Made by a program: the position numbers and the translations under genes
In this document: positions 26,253 to 35,688 of the stretch, in pieces
Numbering within the stretch: position 1 is the stretch's first letter
How the letters are laid out: each line of letters starts with the position of its first letter
NCBI GenBank assembly: GCA_029945945.1
Contig: JAQSDM010000014.1
Span: 1-54,022, forward strand
DNA: 54,022 nt
DNA from: Algoriphagus sp.
Lineage (GTDB): Bacteria; Bacteroidota; Bacteroidia; Cytophagales; Cyclobacteriaceae
Direction of reading: 5' to 3'
Notes under the pieces: generated by a model
The model's input: only the letters and a program-made list of their open reading frames with translations
Database searches by the model: none
Told to the model about the DNA's origin: nothing

Positions 26253-29200
26253 ATGAAAAAACTAACCCAACCTGCATTGCTGCTGGCTTTGGGAGCTACG
26301 GTCAGTTTTGCCGCACTGATACCGCGCTCATCTTCCGGCTTACTGCCGCTCGAAACTCCACACTCAGTTTCGGCAGACAGCGTAAAAAAAGATTCCATCG
26401 ATTACCCTAAATTCAAAGAACTCCCGCTTAAGGCCGAACGGGAAGTAAAATTCACGACCAAGGAAGGAACCTGGATGAGTGTGGATGTAAGTCCCGACGG
26501 CAAAACTTTAGCTTTTGACCTCCTCGGAGACATTTACACCATGCCGATTGCCGGAGGGAAAGCAAGCTCGATCACCACGGGAATGGCTTACGAAACCCAT
26601 CCTCGCTTTTCTCCGGATGGAGAAAAAATCCTATTCACCTCTGACCGTGCAGGAAGTGATAACCTTTGGTACATCGACATGGTGAAAAAAGACACCGTCC
26701 AGGTGACCAAAGACAAAAGCGGTGACGTACCGGGAGCTGCATGGACTCCGGATGGAGATTATATCATCGTCTCAAAAGGTCGCCGAATCCCAAAACTCTG
26801 GATGTACCATGTGGACGGAGGAGGAGGAATTCAACTCACCGATGCGCCTGCAAGCTTGAAAACAATCGATCCTGTTGTCAGTCCTGATGGCAAAAAAGTT
26901 TATTTCTCTCATCGATCCGGTGCCTGGAATTATAATGCACTTCTACCCCAATACCAATTAGGAACATACGATTTTGATAAAGGAGAAGTCACCAGCATCA
27001 GTACCCGATACGGATCAGCCTTCACCCCTACCCTCAGCAGCGACGGAAAATGGATGGTTTACGGTTCCCGCTGGGAAGAAAAAACCGGATTGATTCTTCG
27101 CAACCTGACCAATGGTGAGGAAAGATGGCTTGCATATCCTGTTCAGCGAGATGATCAGGAAAGTATCGCACCCCAGGGAGTTTTGCCGGCAATGGCTTTC
27201 ACTCCTGACAGCAAAAATGTGATCGCATCTTACGGAGGCAAAATCTGGAGCATTCCTGTACAAGAGGGGACTGCTAAAGAAATTCCTTTCGAAGTGGATG
27301 TAAAACTCGCCATGGGTCCGCGCTTGTATTTCAACTATGCCATCAAGGACACAACAGCCGCTTTGGCGACTCAGATAAGAGATGCTGTTCCTTCTCCTGA
27401 CGGAAAGAAAATAGCGTTCACTTCGCTTAACAGACTTTATGTGATGGATTATCCAAACGGAACTCCAAAGCGGATCACTGCTAATAATTTTACCGAAGCA
27501 ATGCCTGCCTGGAGTCCTGACGGAACACAGTTGGTATTCGTGGCCTGGAATGAAACTGAAGGAGGAAGCCTGTACAAAGTTTCCCTTGCCGGGAAAGGTA
27601 CCGTGACCAAACTCACTTCAGAAAGTGCTTTCTACGCTCAGCCGGCCTGGAGTCATAACAACCGAATTGCGGTATTCAAAGGCTCCAATCGCATTATGAA
27701 AGATGCTGAAGGTCCGGGTGTTGATGGATCGGAAGCAGAATTAGTTTGGATTCCTGCAGCGGGTGGATCGTTCAGAAAAATAATCAACGGAGGAAATTAT
27801 GGTAATGTCCACTTCACAAAAGACACCAGCCGTGTATTCCTCAATACATACGGTGGCACTTTGCTTAGTATGAAGTGGGACGGGACAGACCCAAAAACTT
27901 ACGCTAAAATCACCGGTATCACCACTTTCGGTTCGGTAGCTGATTCCCACGAAGATCACGAGCATGCATCTGCAGAGGAGGCTTCAACCTATCGATACGT
28001 GATGGGAATGCCTGTTTCCAATTCGGACGCGGTAAACTTCTGCATGCTTCCCGAAGGTGCAAGTGCAAGAGAGCCTCAGATGATGCCTTCCAGCGCCAGC
28101 ACTATTTTGATGGCTCCTGAAGGAAATCTGGCTTTGGCACAAGTCAATAACAATGTGTACGTCGTAACAATCCCTGTTGCGGGAAAGACACCAACCATCA
28201 ATGTATCCGAACCAGGTACCAGCGCTTTCCCATCTCGGCAGCTTACCGAAATCGGCGGAGAGTGGCCAGCCTGGGAATCAGATGGAAAAAAAGTACACTG
28301 GTCGCTTGGAAATGGTCACTGGGTCTATGATGTAGACCGCGCCAAAACTGTAGAAGACTCAGTAAGATCGGCTAAAAAAGCTCTTGCGCTGGCTGATGCA
28401 GACAGCATTGCAGCGCTCAAAGCACAGGGCCCGGAAGCAGTGAAATTGGCAGATTCTTTGGCCAAAAAGCAGAGAGAAGTAATCGCTGAGCTTTTGAAAA
28501 ATGACAAGGAAAAAGCAAAAGCTGACAGCATCTATAAGGCAGGCCTGAAAGAAAAAGAAAGCTATAAGCCTCAGGAAACTCAGGTAAAAGTGTATTTCGC
28601 CAAGGATATTCCGAAGGGAAGCATCCTCTTGAAAAATGCCCGAATCGTAACCATGAAAGGCTCGGAAGTAATCGAACATGGAGATATCCTGATCGAAAAT
28701 AACCGAATCAAAGCAGTAGGTGCCACGGGTACTCTGGATGCCGGCGAGGCCAAAGTCATCGATGCATCGGGCAAAACCATCACTCCGGGATTCATAGATA
28801 CACACGCACACATGTGGCCAACCTGGGGAATGCATAAGAATTCAGTTTGGATCTACGCAGCGAATCTTGCTTATGGGGTGACCACAACACGTGATCCGCA
28901 AACAGCCACCACCGACGTCCTGACTTACGGGGACATGGTGGATGCGGGAATGATTCCGGGTCCGCGCGTTTATTCAACAGGTCCGGGTGTGGGGTATTGG
29001 ATGTATAACCTGAAATCTTTGGATCAGACCAAAAATGTCCTGAAGCAGTACAGCAAATACTACAATACTCAGTACATCAAAATGTATCTGGTGGGAAATC
29101 GCCAGCATCGTCAGTGGGTCATCATGGCTGCCAACGAGCAGAAACTGATGCCAACGACTGAAGGCGGACTGGATTTTAAACTCAACATGACTCAGTTAAT

Positions 29201-29879
29201 TGACGGATATCCGGGACATGAGCATGCGATTCCGATTCATCCGCTCTATGAGGATGTGACCAAAACCATTGCAGAAAGCAAGATGGCAGTCACACCAACT
29301 TTGCTCGTAGCTTACGGAGGGCCATGGGCTGAAAACTATTATTACACGACAGAAAGTCCGCTTCACGATGTGAAGCTTAACCGATTCACCCCTTACGAGG
29401 AGTTGAATGCAAAAGCAAGAAGACGTGCCGGAGGATTGGGAGGCTGGTTTGCCCCTGAAGATCATGTGTTTAGTAAGCATGCCGAGGGAATTAATTCGAT
29501 CGTCACTCAGGGTGGCCTTGCTGGTGTTGGTTCTCATGGTCAGCTACAGGGATTGGGTTACCATTGGGAACTTTGGTCCGTTGCTAGCGGAGGAATGAGC
29601 ACAATGGATGCTTTGAGAACCGCTACAATTCTGGGTGCTGAGGCGCTTGGCTTGGATAAAGAAATGGGAAGTATCGAGCCTGGAAAACTTGCTGATTTAG
29701 TAATCCTGGGAAGTAATCCGCTTGAAAATATCCGCAATTCCAACTCAATTACCCACGTGGTGAAAAATGGTCGGGTTTACGATGGAAATACGCTGGATGA
29801 GATCCTTCCAACTCCAAGAAAAATGGATGTAGCTCCCTGGACCAAAGTGGCCCCTAGCATCACAACAAGCTTAAAATAG
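26253..29879 (+). CDS. Secreted PD40 propeller-amidohydrolase
   Basis: A 1208-residue protein with a signal peptide (about 1-20). Residues about 60-690 hold TolB/DPP-like PD40 repeats (the recurring SPDGKK / FTPD pattern), a Lys/Ala-rich coiled linker lies at about 700-770, and residues about 775-1190 form an amidohydrolase. Metal-site residues seen are His851 and His853 (DTHAHMW), Lys943 (IKMYLVG, a candidate carbamylated Lys), and His989/His991/His995. The usual late Asp is not in its expected place, where the sequence reads GSHGQ with His1095. It probably hydrolyses a peptide-like or cyclic amide outside the cytoplasm; the substrate is not predictable. It is followed by a strong terminator. 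Confidence 0.9.
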   Translation: MKKLTQPALLLALGATVSFAALIPRSSSGLLPLETPHSVSADSVKKDSIDYPKFKELPLKAEREVKFTTKEGTWMSVDVSPDGKTLAFDLLGDIYTMPIAGGKASSITTGMAYETHPRFSPDGEKILFTSDRAGSDNLWYIDMVKKDTVQVTKDKSGDVPGAAWTPDGDYIIVSKGRRIPKLWMYHVDGGGGIQLTDAPASLKTIDPVVSPDGKKVYFSHRSGAWNYNALLPQYQLGTYDFDKGEVTSISTRYGSAFTPTLSSDGKWMVYGSRWEEKTGLILRNLTNGEERWLAYPVQRDDQESIAPQGVLPAMAFTPDSKNVIASYGGKIWSIPVQEGTAKEIPFEVDVKLAMGPRLYFNYAIKDTTAALATQIRDAVPSPDGKKIAFTSLNRLYVMDYPNGTPKRITANNFTEAMPAWSPDGTQLVFVAWNETEGGSLYKVSLAGKGTVTKLTSESAFYAQPAWSHNNRIAVFKGSNRIMKDAEGPGVDGSEAELVWIPAAGGSFRKIINGGNYGNVHFTKDTSRVFLNTYGGTLLSMKWDGTDPKTYAKITGITTFGSVADSHEDHEHASAEEASTYRYVMGMPVSNSDAVNFCMLPEGASAREPQMMPSSASTILMAPEGNLALAQVNNNVYVVTIPVAGKTPTINVSEPGTSAFPSRQLTEIGGEWPAWESDGKKVHWSLGNGHWVYDVDRAKTVEDSVRSAKKALALADADSIAALKAQGPEAVKLADSLAKKQREVIAELLKNDKEKAKADSIYKAGLKEKESYKPQETQVKVYFAKDIPKGSILLKNARIVTMKGSEVIEHGDILIENNRIKAVGATGTLDAGEAKVIDASGKTITPGFIDTHAHMWPTWGMHKNSVWIYAANLAYGVTTTRDPQTATTDVLTYGDMVDAGMIPGPRVYSTGPGVGYWMYNLKSLDQTKNVLKQYSKYYNTQYIKMYLVGNRQHRQWVIMAANEQKLMPTTEGGLDFKLNMTQLIDGYPGHEHAIPIHPLYEDVTKTIAESKMAVTPTLLVAYGGPWAENYYYTTESPLHDVKLNRFTPYEELNAKARRRAGGLGGWFAPEDHVFSKHAEGINSIVTQGGLAGVGSHGQLQGLGYHWELWSVASGGMSTMDALRTATILGAEALGLDKEMGSIEPGKLADLVILGSNPLENIRNSNSITHVVKNGRVYDGNTLDEILPTPRKMDVAPWTKVAPSITTSLK

Positions 29880-29903
29880 GAAATTCAGAATTAATAGAAC
29901 GAC

Positions 29904-29934
29904 AAAAAACCAGCTCGAAAGGGCTGGTTTTTTT
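29904..29934. terminator. Bidirectional intrinsic terminator between convergent genes
   Basis: An 11-bp perfect stem (29904-29914 with 29923-29933), an 8-base loop, A-rich on the left and T-rich on the right. It serves the amidohydrolase on the plus strand and probably the unknown gene at 29983 on the minus strand. Confidence 0.9.
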
Positions 29935-29982
29935 GTTTAAAGGCTGAAGAGTTTTCTTGCAATCGAGATTCCAAAAACAATA

Positions 29983-30660
29983 TCAATCTTCCTCAGCAGG
30001 TGTTTTAGCCGGGACGAACGTGCACTCATATTCCTCATTTACAAAATCTTCCTGGGATATCCAGTTTTCTGAAGTTACCAGTTCATAGCTGTGATTGCCT
30101 TTATCATTTAGCTCCCATACAATTCCTTCGGCTTCCGGAAAAGGCATATCACTTTCCAGATGATCACCAAATAATCTGTTTACCAAACTACGATCAGAAA
30201 GGCCGCCTTTCAATGCTTTCAAAGCCATGTCCTTTGTGAATTCGGTATCATGGGTAGTTTTTTCTACTGCCTCAAACTCAACTCTGGTTGCTTTGGAGTT
30301 TGGAAACTTTCCATTGTAGGCCTTGAACAATAATTGGTTCACATCAAAAAGCTGACGGTGGATATAGATATCAGAATAATTTTCCGCGACTTTTTCTCTT
30401 TCCATCTCATTGGACATATTACCTATTTGCCCTTCGGTCAATTTATCCGAAAGTCGGTAATCCAGCAAAATCGCAGCGGCTTCATTTGGTTCATAATCTG
30501 CAATCGCCAGATACAAATAATCCTTCAATTCATTCGGACTTACCTTGTCAGCATCTTCGTAATTGAATCTTTTCAGGAGTTCGACAAAATCATCATTGCT
30601 CCAGGCTCCCACAAGTTCATCTACTGTTTTAACGTCACTTATTTTCACTGAATAGTTCAT
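29983..30660 (-). CDS. Hypothetical 225-residue protein
   Basis: I do not recognise this protein. It is acidic, soluble, has no signal peptide and no membrane segment, and looks mostly helical in its first two thirds. Its coding quality is good and it has its own upstream spacer and a downstream terminator, so it is very likely real. It ends with acidic residues. Its neighbours are unrelated, so context gives no function. Confidence 0.75.
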   Translation of the reverse strand: MNYSVKISDVKTVDELVGAWSNDDFVELLKRFNYEDADKVSPNELKDYLYLAIADYEPNEAAAILLDYRLSDKLTEGQIGNMSNEMEREKVAENYSDIYIHRQLFDVNQLLFKAYNGKFPNSKATRVEFEAVEKTTHDTEFTKDMALKALKGGLSDRSLVNRLFGDHLESDMPFPEAEGIVWELNDKGNHSYELVTSENWISQEDFVNEEYECTFVPAKTPAEED

Positions 30661-30968
30661 AAAATTCTGTTTATTGGTTAATTAAAAATATGGTGTTCTG
30701 TGATTGCTCGTTCCCATTTTTCCCGAGGAAATAAAAAATGGTTTCGGCTCTTTGGATCAAACAGGTTGAATAGCGTATAGGTTCATGTGCACCAAATGCT
30801 TTAAATTGATTTCCTTGGGTAAAAAAAAAGATGAAGGTTTTGAAATTAAACTCTCCCGTTTAAAAATCAGGTCTAAAATTTCTTTCAAAGGATAGAATAA
30901 AACAGTCTTTTTGAAATATCTTGTTACTTATTGATTCTTTAAATTCTTAAGTCTCTTATTACTATTTG
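30661..30968. other. Divergent intergenic region
   Basis: About 308 bases between the divergent unknown gene and the YitT gene. It must hold both promoters. A TATTTTTA box about 22 bases before the minus-strand ATG fits the -7 consensus at 7 of 8 positions but lacks a TTTG partner. Nothing else stands out. Confidence 0.4.
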
Positions 30969-31862
30969 ATGAAACCCTCCGAAGAATCTATAGACTGGAA
31001 ATTGATTTTTTCACCGTCCTCCTTGGTTTACAACATTTCTGGAGTAGTGCTCGCGGCTATTGCCTTGGAGGCATTTATGCTTCCCAACAAGTTTTTGGAT
31101 GGAGGAGTGACGGGTATTGCCATCCTGGTCAATTTAGCCTATGGAATAAATCTTAATCTTCTTTTGGTCGTTCTCAATATCCCATTCTTATACATGGGAT
31201 ATAAAAAAATTGGAAAAACGTTCGCTGCACAAGCAGCTATTTCGATTTTTATGCTGACAGTAATTCTCCAAGTCATGCAAATACCCACTGTAACTGAAGA
31301 CAAGGTATTGATCGCAGTTTTCGGAGGATTTTTGATGGGCACAGGTATTGGACTTATTATCCGGGGGGGAGGATTGATTGATGGATTTGAAGTTATTACC
31401 GATTTTACCCAGAAAAACAGTGCATTTTCAGGAAGTGAAATTACCCTGTTTTTAAATTCACTGATAATGCTTGCTGCAGTGTTTTCTTTTGGAATTGAAA
31501 CGGCCATGTATTCAATCCTAACCTATTTTACGGCTATCAAAGTCACCGATTACGTTGTTGACGGATTTGAAGAATACACCGCATTGACGATCATTTCCAA
31601 GGATGATGATAAAGTGAAAGAATTAATCGTCAAGCAATTTGGTAAAGCAATTTCAGTCTATAAGGGAGAAAGAGGGTATTTGCCGAACTCTTTTGAGATT
31701 AAGCATGACTGCGATATCATCATGACTGTTGTCACCCGGCTGGAAGTTCACAGAATAAAAAAAGCTATATCTGAGATTGACCCGAAGGCATTTTTCTACA
31801 TCCAGACAATCAAAGAAGTGAAGGGCGGAATCGTCAAGCAGGTAGGAAAAAAACACATGTAA
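30969..31862 (+). CDS. YitT family membrane protein
   Basis: A 297-residue protein starting at ATG 30969, preceded by an in-frame TTG that I do not use. About five to six hydrophobic helices cover residues 20-190, including the family's LPNKFLDGGVTGIAI and GTGIGLIIRGGGLIDG segments. The C-terminal 80 residues form the cytoplasmic DUF2179 domain (YTALTIIS, ISVYKGERGY). The family is widespread; its transport or signalling role is not established. Length and architecture are normal. Confidence 0.9.
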   Translation: MKPSEESIDWKLIFSPSSLVYNISGVVLAAIALEAFMLPNKFLDGGVTGIAILVNLAYGINLNLLLVVLNIPFLYMGYKKIGKTFAAQAAISIFMLTVILQVMQIPTVTEDKVLIAVFGGFLMGTGIGLIIRGGGLIDGFEVITDFTQKNSAFSGSEITLFLNSLIMLAAVFSFGIETAMYSILTYFTAIKVTDYVVDGFEEYTALTIISKDDDKVKELIVKQFGKAISVYKGERGYLPNSFEIKHDCDIIMTVVTRLEVHRIKKAISEIDPKAFFYIQTIKEVKGGIVKQVGKKHM

Positions 31863-31962
31863 AATTAGCCCATAAACCATGGAAAATAGCACATGGCTGG
31901 TCTGACCTTACCTGATTTTGTTTGTCATTTTCGGTCTAGAAAGCATTTGGGAAATGGTTTTT

Positions 31963-33087
31963 TCAAAACTTAAACTCCATCACCGTAAAACCCAGTTCAT
32001 CATTTTGGTTAATTCCCTTATGCAACTTCCCATCTTTGAAGAAGATATTTCCTGTGAAATGGGGAGCATTGTCGAGTTCATATATCAGATTAAGCTCCTG
32101 ATCAAAAACTGAAAGCACAACGCTTCTCTCTTCGCTTCCTTCCGCTGAAAAGTTTTGATAGTAAGTAAAGCGAAAGAATGTATTGGAAACGGGGTCGTAG
32201 GTGAATTTCCCAAAAGTGGGTTCGTAATACTTCGTTTTTACAGCCATTTCCATCGCCTCGAGTGAATTAACTTTTCGGGGAAAATTCCCGGGTTTTTCAG
32301 CCGGTAGCAAGTCTGATGAATAGCTTTTCTGATATAGCGAATCCGTCTTCAGGTCATAAATGGCTATGGCATTGACCGGACTAATGCTGATCAACACGCG
32401 ATCATCCACCAAGTTTAAATAGAACTCATCTCCGTTCGTTGTGTTGATTTCTCCCTCTAGTACAATTTCATAACTTTCCAATGACTTCAATAGTGGGACT
32501 TCCAAGGTTTTGCTGGATCGCTTAAGCAAATCGATCAGCACCAAACCTTCTCCAGAGGACCTTCCTCCGCGGGATTTACCATAGACTCCTGCAAAAAAAT
32601 TCCCCTTTGAATCGTAATCTCCACTGAAACTTGCAATCGTGTTGGTTGGGATATTTTTGGAGACAAAATCCTCCACATCCCAATTCAAGAATTCGATGCG
32701 ATTACCTGAGGAATCCATTTTCCTGATTCCATCAGAAGACGAAATGTAAAATTCCTCCTGATCCGTCACATGTACATCGTATAGCGAAAGAGATCCTATT
32801 CCATTTGGTCCATCAGCGGCAAATTGAATAGACCGGTCTAATTCGTAAGAATCTAAATCGATCTTATCCATGCGTTTTTCTCCTGCATTATAAAAGTACA
32901 AGTAGCGCTCCGGCGGATCCAAAGTCATGGTTCTAAGTCCAAGATCTACTGTTAATAACAAGTCTTTAGAATCTATCCAGACGGTATCGATGGTGTAGGA
33001 TAATTCAATTTGGGATTTCTGTTCCTTTTCGGTGTTACAGGAAAAGAGGAGCAGACCTAAAATGCTGAAAAGCACGTTGTTTTTCAT
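31963..33087 (-). CDS. DUF4221-like lipoprotein
   Basis: A 374-residue lipoprotein (lipobox LFSC, Cys17). The body is all-beta in character, with repeated short strand-turn units that fit a beta-propeller, and it ends with the motif ELGFTVMEFKF. It is a paralogue of the gene just upstream, which has the same layout and ends DELGFAVMDFKF; the two are 11 bases apart and form an operon. The family assignment is from overall resemblance only. It lies downstream of the ebo cluster on the same strand, but whether it is co-transcribed is unclear. Confidence 0.8.
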   Translation of the reverse strand: MKNNVLFSILGLLLFSCNTEKEQKSQIELSYTIDTVWIDSKDLLLTVDLGLRTMTLDPPERYLYFYNAGEKRMDKIDLDSYELDRSIQFAADGPNGIGSLSLYDVHVTDQEEFYISSSDGIRKMDSSGNRIEFLNWDVEDFVSKNIPTNTIASFSGDYDSKGNFFAGVYGKSRGGRSSGEGLVLIDLLKRSSKTLEVPLLKSLESYEIVLEGEINTTNGDEFYLNLVDDRVLISISPVNAIAIYDLKTDSLYQKSYSSDLLPAEKPGNFPRKVNSLEAMEMAVKTKYYEPTFGKFTYDPVSNTFFRFTYYQNFSAEGSEERSVVLSVFDQELNLIYELDNAPHFTGNIFFKDGKLHKGINQNDELGFTVMEFKF

Positions 33088-33098
33088 TTGAAAGAAGA

Positions 33099-34241
33099 TT
33101 AAAACTTAAAATCCATCACCGCAAAACCCAATTCATCTTCCACATTGACATAGGACCAGAGCTTGCCGTCTTTAAAGAAACTGCTTTGGGGAAGTTGATT
33201 TAAGCCAATAATCTTTGTTTGTCCCAAAACTTTAAAATCAGAATCATAGGCAAAAAGGAAGATTTCATACCGTGGCACCTGATCTTGTTGATCAGGATTA
33301 ATAAATGTCTTCTTTCCTAATCGAAAGTACATTTGCCGGGAATCGTCCCACATGAAATCCATATAATTCAAGTGCTCATTAATTTTCCGCTTGGACTCCA
33401 AAAATTCGGCTAAATCTGTGGGGAGATTGTTAACCTTAAAATCCATGTAAGTGGGAAAATTGGGGTGGGTTACTTCAACAAACTCAAACTCGTCCGTATC
33501 AATATCCAATCTGTAAAATCCGCTCATTGAACCGGAAGAGATCAACAATTGCCTATTCTCCATCTTCATATACCACATGACAGCCAGAAAATCAATCATG
33601 GACTCACTCATATAGGTGGGTCTGTACTCGAGAACGGAATTCAAGTTTGGCATGGATTCCATTCTCAAGGATTTGGTGGATGGATCGATAATGAGCAGTT
33701 CAAACTGCCCAGATCTATCGGTAGAGGGAACCGTGAAAACACGATTTTTCTCAAAATCGACCAAAGCTGTCCAGTAGAGGTTTCTGTAATTAGTCACCAA
33801 TTCTGGATCGATTCCATCAGGGGAGATTCTAAGGTCTTCAATCAAGTGGCCATCACTTGAAAATTTGCCAGTTGCACTACCCGCATTTAGGAATAATCTC
33901 CTTTGCGGTCCAACCTGAATCTGCATTGCATAATCCCCAATTCCATTAGGGCCTTCCTTTTCAAAATCAGTTTTTCGAACGAGTGAAACTTGGTTTAAAT
34001 CTACCTCCAAGAGTTTATGTTGGGGTATCTCAAACATGAATAAGGTACTTTTATCCTCTGTTAAGGCTAAAGGGCCCATACCCCAAGGAAGGGCAATCAT
34101 TTCTTTCCCCGCATCGACCACCACCGTATCCACCGAAAAAGTCAAATTTTCCAAGACATTGCCCGATCCGGCTTGTTCAGATGAATTTCCTCCGCAAGAA
34201 AAAATCAACGGAGCTAAAAGAATTAGAATCAGCTTCTTCAT
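33099..34241 (-). CDS. DUF4221-like lipoprotein (paralogue)
   Basis: A 380-residue lipoprotein (signal MKKLILILLAPLIFSC, Cys16). It shares the overall plan of the next gene: an opening strand with TVVVDAGKEM, a KEGPNGIGDYA motif matching ADGPNGIGSLS, and the DELGFAVMDFKF C-terminus. It probably forms a periplasmic or surface beta-propeller. It starts 72 bases downstream of eboF, with no convincing terminator between them, so read-through from the ebo operon is possible. Confidence 0.8.
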   Translation of the reverse strand: MKKLILILLAPLIFSCGGNSSEQAGSGNVLENLTFSVDTVVVDAGKEMIALPWGMGPLALTEDKSTLFMFEIPQHKLLEVDLNQVSLVRKTDFEKEGPNGIGDYAMQIQVGPQRRLFLNAGSATGKFSSDGHLIEDLRISPDGIDPELVTNYRNLYWTALVDFEKNRVFTVPSTDRSGQFELLIIDPSTKSLRMESMPNLNSVLEYRPTYMSESMIDFLAVMWYMKMENRQLLISSGSMSGFYRLDIDTDEFEFVEVTHPNFPTYMDFKVNNLPTDLAEFLESKRKINEHLNYMDFMWDDSRQMYFRLGKKTFINPDQQDQVPRYEIFLFAYDSDFKVLGQTKIIGLNQLPQSSFFKDGKLWSYVNVEDELGFAVMDFKF

Positions 34242-34313
34242 AGAAAATAAGTGTACTACGAAGGAAGTTAAATAAAACTAAGAAAAAAGTATATCTATAT
34301 TTTTTTACACTTT

Positions 34314-35687
34314 TTAACTGTTTACGGACCTGATAATCAGATCAAACACACTTATCGGCTGGATTTTTTCAGATTGAAGAAGTGTACTATCCTGAGTAAT
34401 AAAAACAGGTTTATCCAGGTCAGATTCGCTGATCCGACCATGTGCACCTTTCACCAGTGTAGCATCCAAAGGAATCACATCCATCAAATAGCGGAAACCA
34501 AGCTTTTTCTTCAGCACTTTTGAGCCGACAGTCACCATCGGAAACTTGATTTTCGGATCCAAAAACATTTCCACAGGATCATATCCGGGCTTTCGGTGAA
34601 TATCCACACAGCGGGCATAGTCCGGGGCCTTGGCATCGTCTAGCCAGAAATAATAAGTAAACCAGGAATTTTTATCTGCAACTACCACCAGGTCTCCTGC
34701 GCGCTCATGATCGAGATGGTAGTTCTTTTTTCCTTCCTCATCCAGCACCAATTCAATTCCCGGAGTTTTCTCCAGTAAAGATTTGACTTTGGCCACATGG
34801 GATTTATCATTGACATAGACATGGGCCAATTGATGATCCACCACGGCAAAAGCCTTGGAAGTTCCGGCGTCCAGCGTCTCCAAGCCGAGTTCGTCTTTCA
34901 CCTGAATCATCCCGGCTTTTCTCAGCATTCGGTTGATATGGATCGGATGATTGACCGAAGTGATCGCATATTCTGAAACTAGAATCACTTGTGTTCCCTG
35001 CTTTTCGAAGTAGCCAATCAAATCCTCACAGAGGGTATCGATCGCCTTCAACTCAACTCCAATCTTATCAAAATCAATCCCAAACTTCTGAAGCGCATAG
35101 TCCAAATGAGGCAAATAGATCAGATTGAGCGTGGGATTGTACCATTCGTCCACTTTTTTGGAAGCCTCGGCGATCCACTTGCTGGATTCGATATTTGCGT
35201 TTGGCCCCCAGAAGGAAAAAAGTGGAAACTGCCCCAGCTCCTTTTGCAGTCGATCTCTCAACTCCATCGGCTGAGTATGGATATCGGGAAGCTTGCGTCC
35301 ATCGGACGGATAAAGCGGTCTTGGTGTCACCGCGTAATCTGCGCTTGAGTACATATTGTACCACCAGAACATATTCGCAACGGTGAACTCAGAGTTTTCG
35401 GCTTTGAGTACATCCCAGACTTTTGGAGATTGAACCAAGTGATTGGATTGCCTCCAGAATTTGATCTCGCATTCGTCTTTGAAGTACCAGCCGTTTCCTA
35501 CGATTCCATTTTCAGAAGGCCACTTCCCGGTCAGATAAACGGATTGCGCCGAGCAAGTCACAGCCGGCAAGACGGGTTCCACGACTGCACGCTTTCCTTT
35601 CTCAATCCATTTTTTCAGAAAGGGAGTATGCTCACCGATCACCCGGGGAGAAAGTGCAACTACATTCAGGACAACCGTCTTTTTCAT
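34314..35687 (-). CDS. eboF: EboF-like alkaline phosphatase superfamily protein
   Basis: A 457-residue member of the nucleotide pyrophosphatase/phosphodiesterase branch of the alkaline phosphatase superfamily. The nucleophile region is PAVTCSAQS with Thr44. Several positions that bind metal in active NPP enzymes look altered: Asn8 where Asp is usual, Gln200 after Asp196 (LDYALQ) where His is usual, and Glu239-Tyr240 (SEYAIT) in place of Asp-His. His416 (KGAHG) is kept. Its start is one base after the eboE stop, so the two are translationally coupled. It is the last gene of the ebo cluster. The substrate is unknown, probably a phosphorylated or nucleotide-linked intermediate. Confidence 0.87.
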   Translation of the reverse strand: MKKTVVLNVVALSPRVIGEHTPFLKKWIEKGKRAVVEPVLPAVTCSAQSVYLTGKWPSENGIVGNGWYFKDECEIKFWRQSNHLVQSPKVWDVLKAENSEFTVANMFWWYNMYSSADYAVTPRPLYPSDGRKLPDIHTQPMELRDRLQKELGQFPLFSFWGPNANIESSKWIAEASKKVDEWYNPTLNLIYLPHLDYALQKFGIDFDKIGVELKAIDTLCEDLIGYFEKQGTQVILVSEYAITSVNHPIHINRMLRKAGMIQVKDELGLETLDAGTSKAFAVVDHQLAHVYVNDKSHVAKVKSLLEKTPGIELVLDEEGKKNYHLDHERAGDLVVVADKNSWFTYYFWLDDAKAPDYARCVDIHRKPGYDPVEMFLDPKIKFPMVTVGSKVLKKKLGFRYLMDVIPLDATLVKGAHGRISESDLDKPVFITQDSTLLQSEKIQPISVFDLIIRSVNS

Positions 35688-35688
35688 T

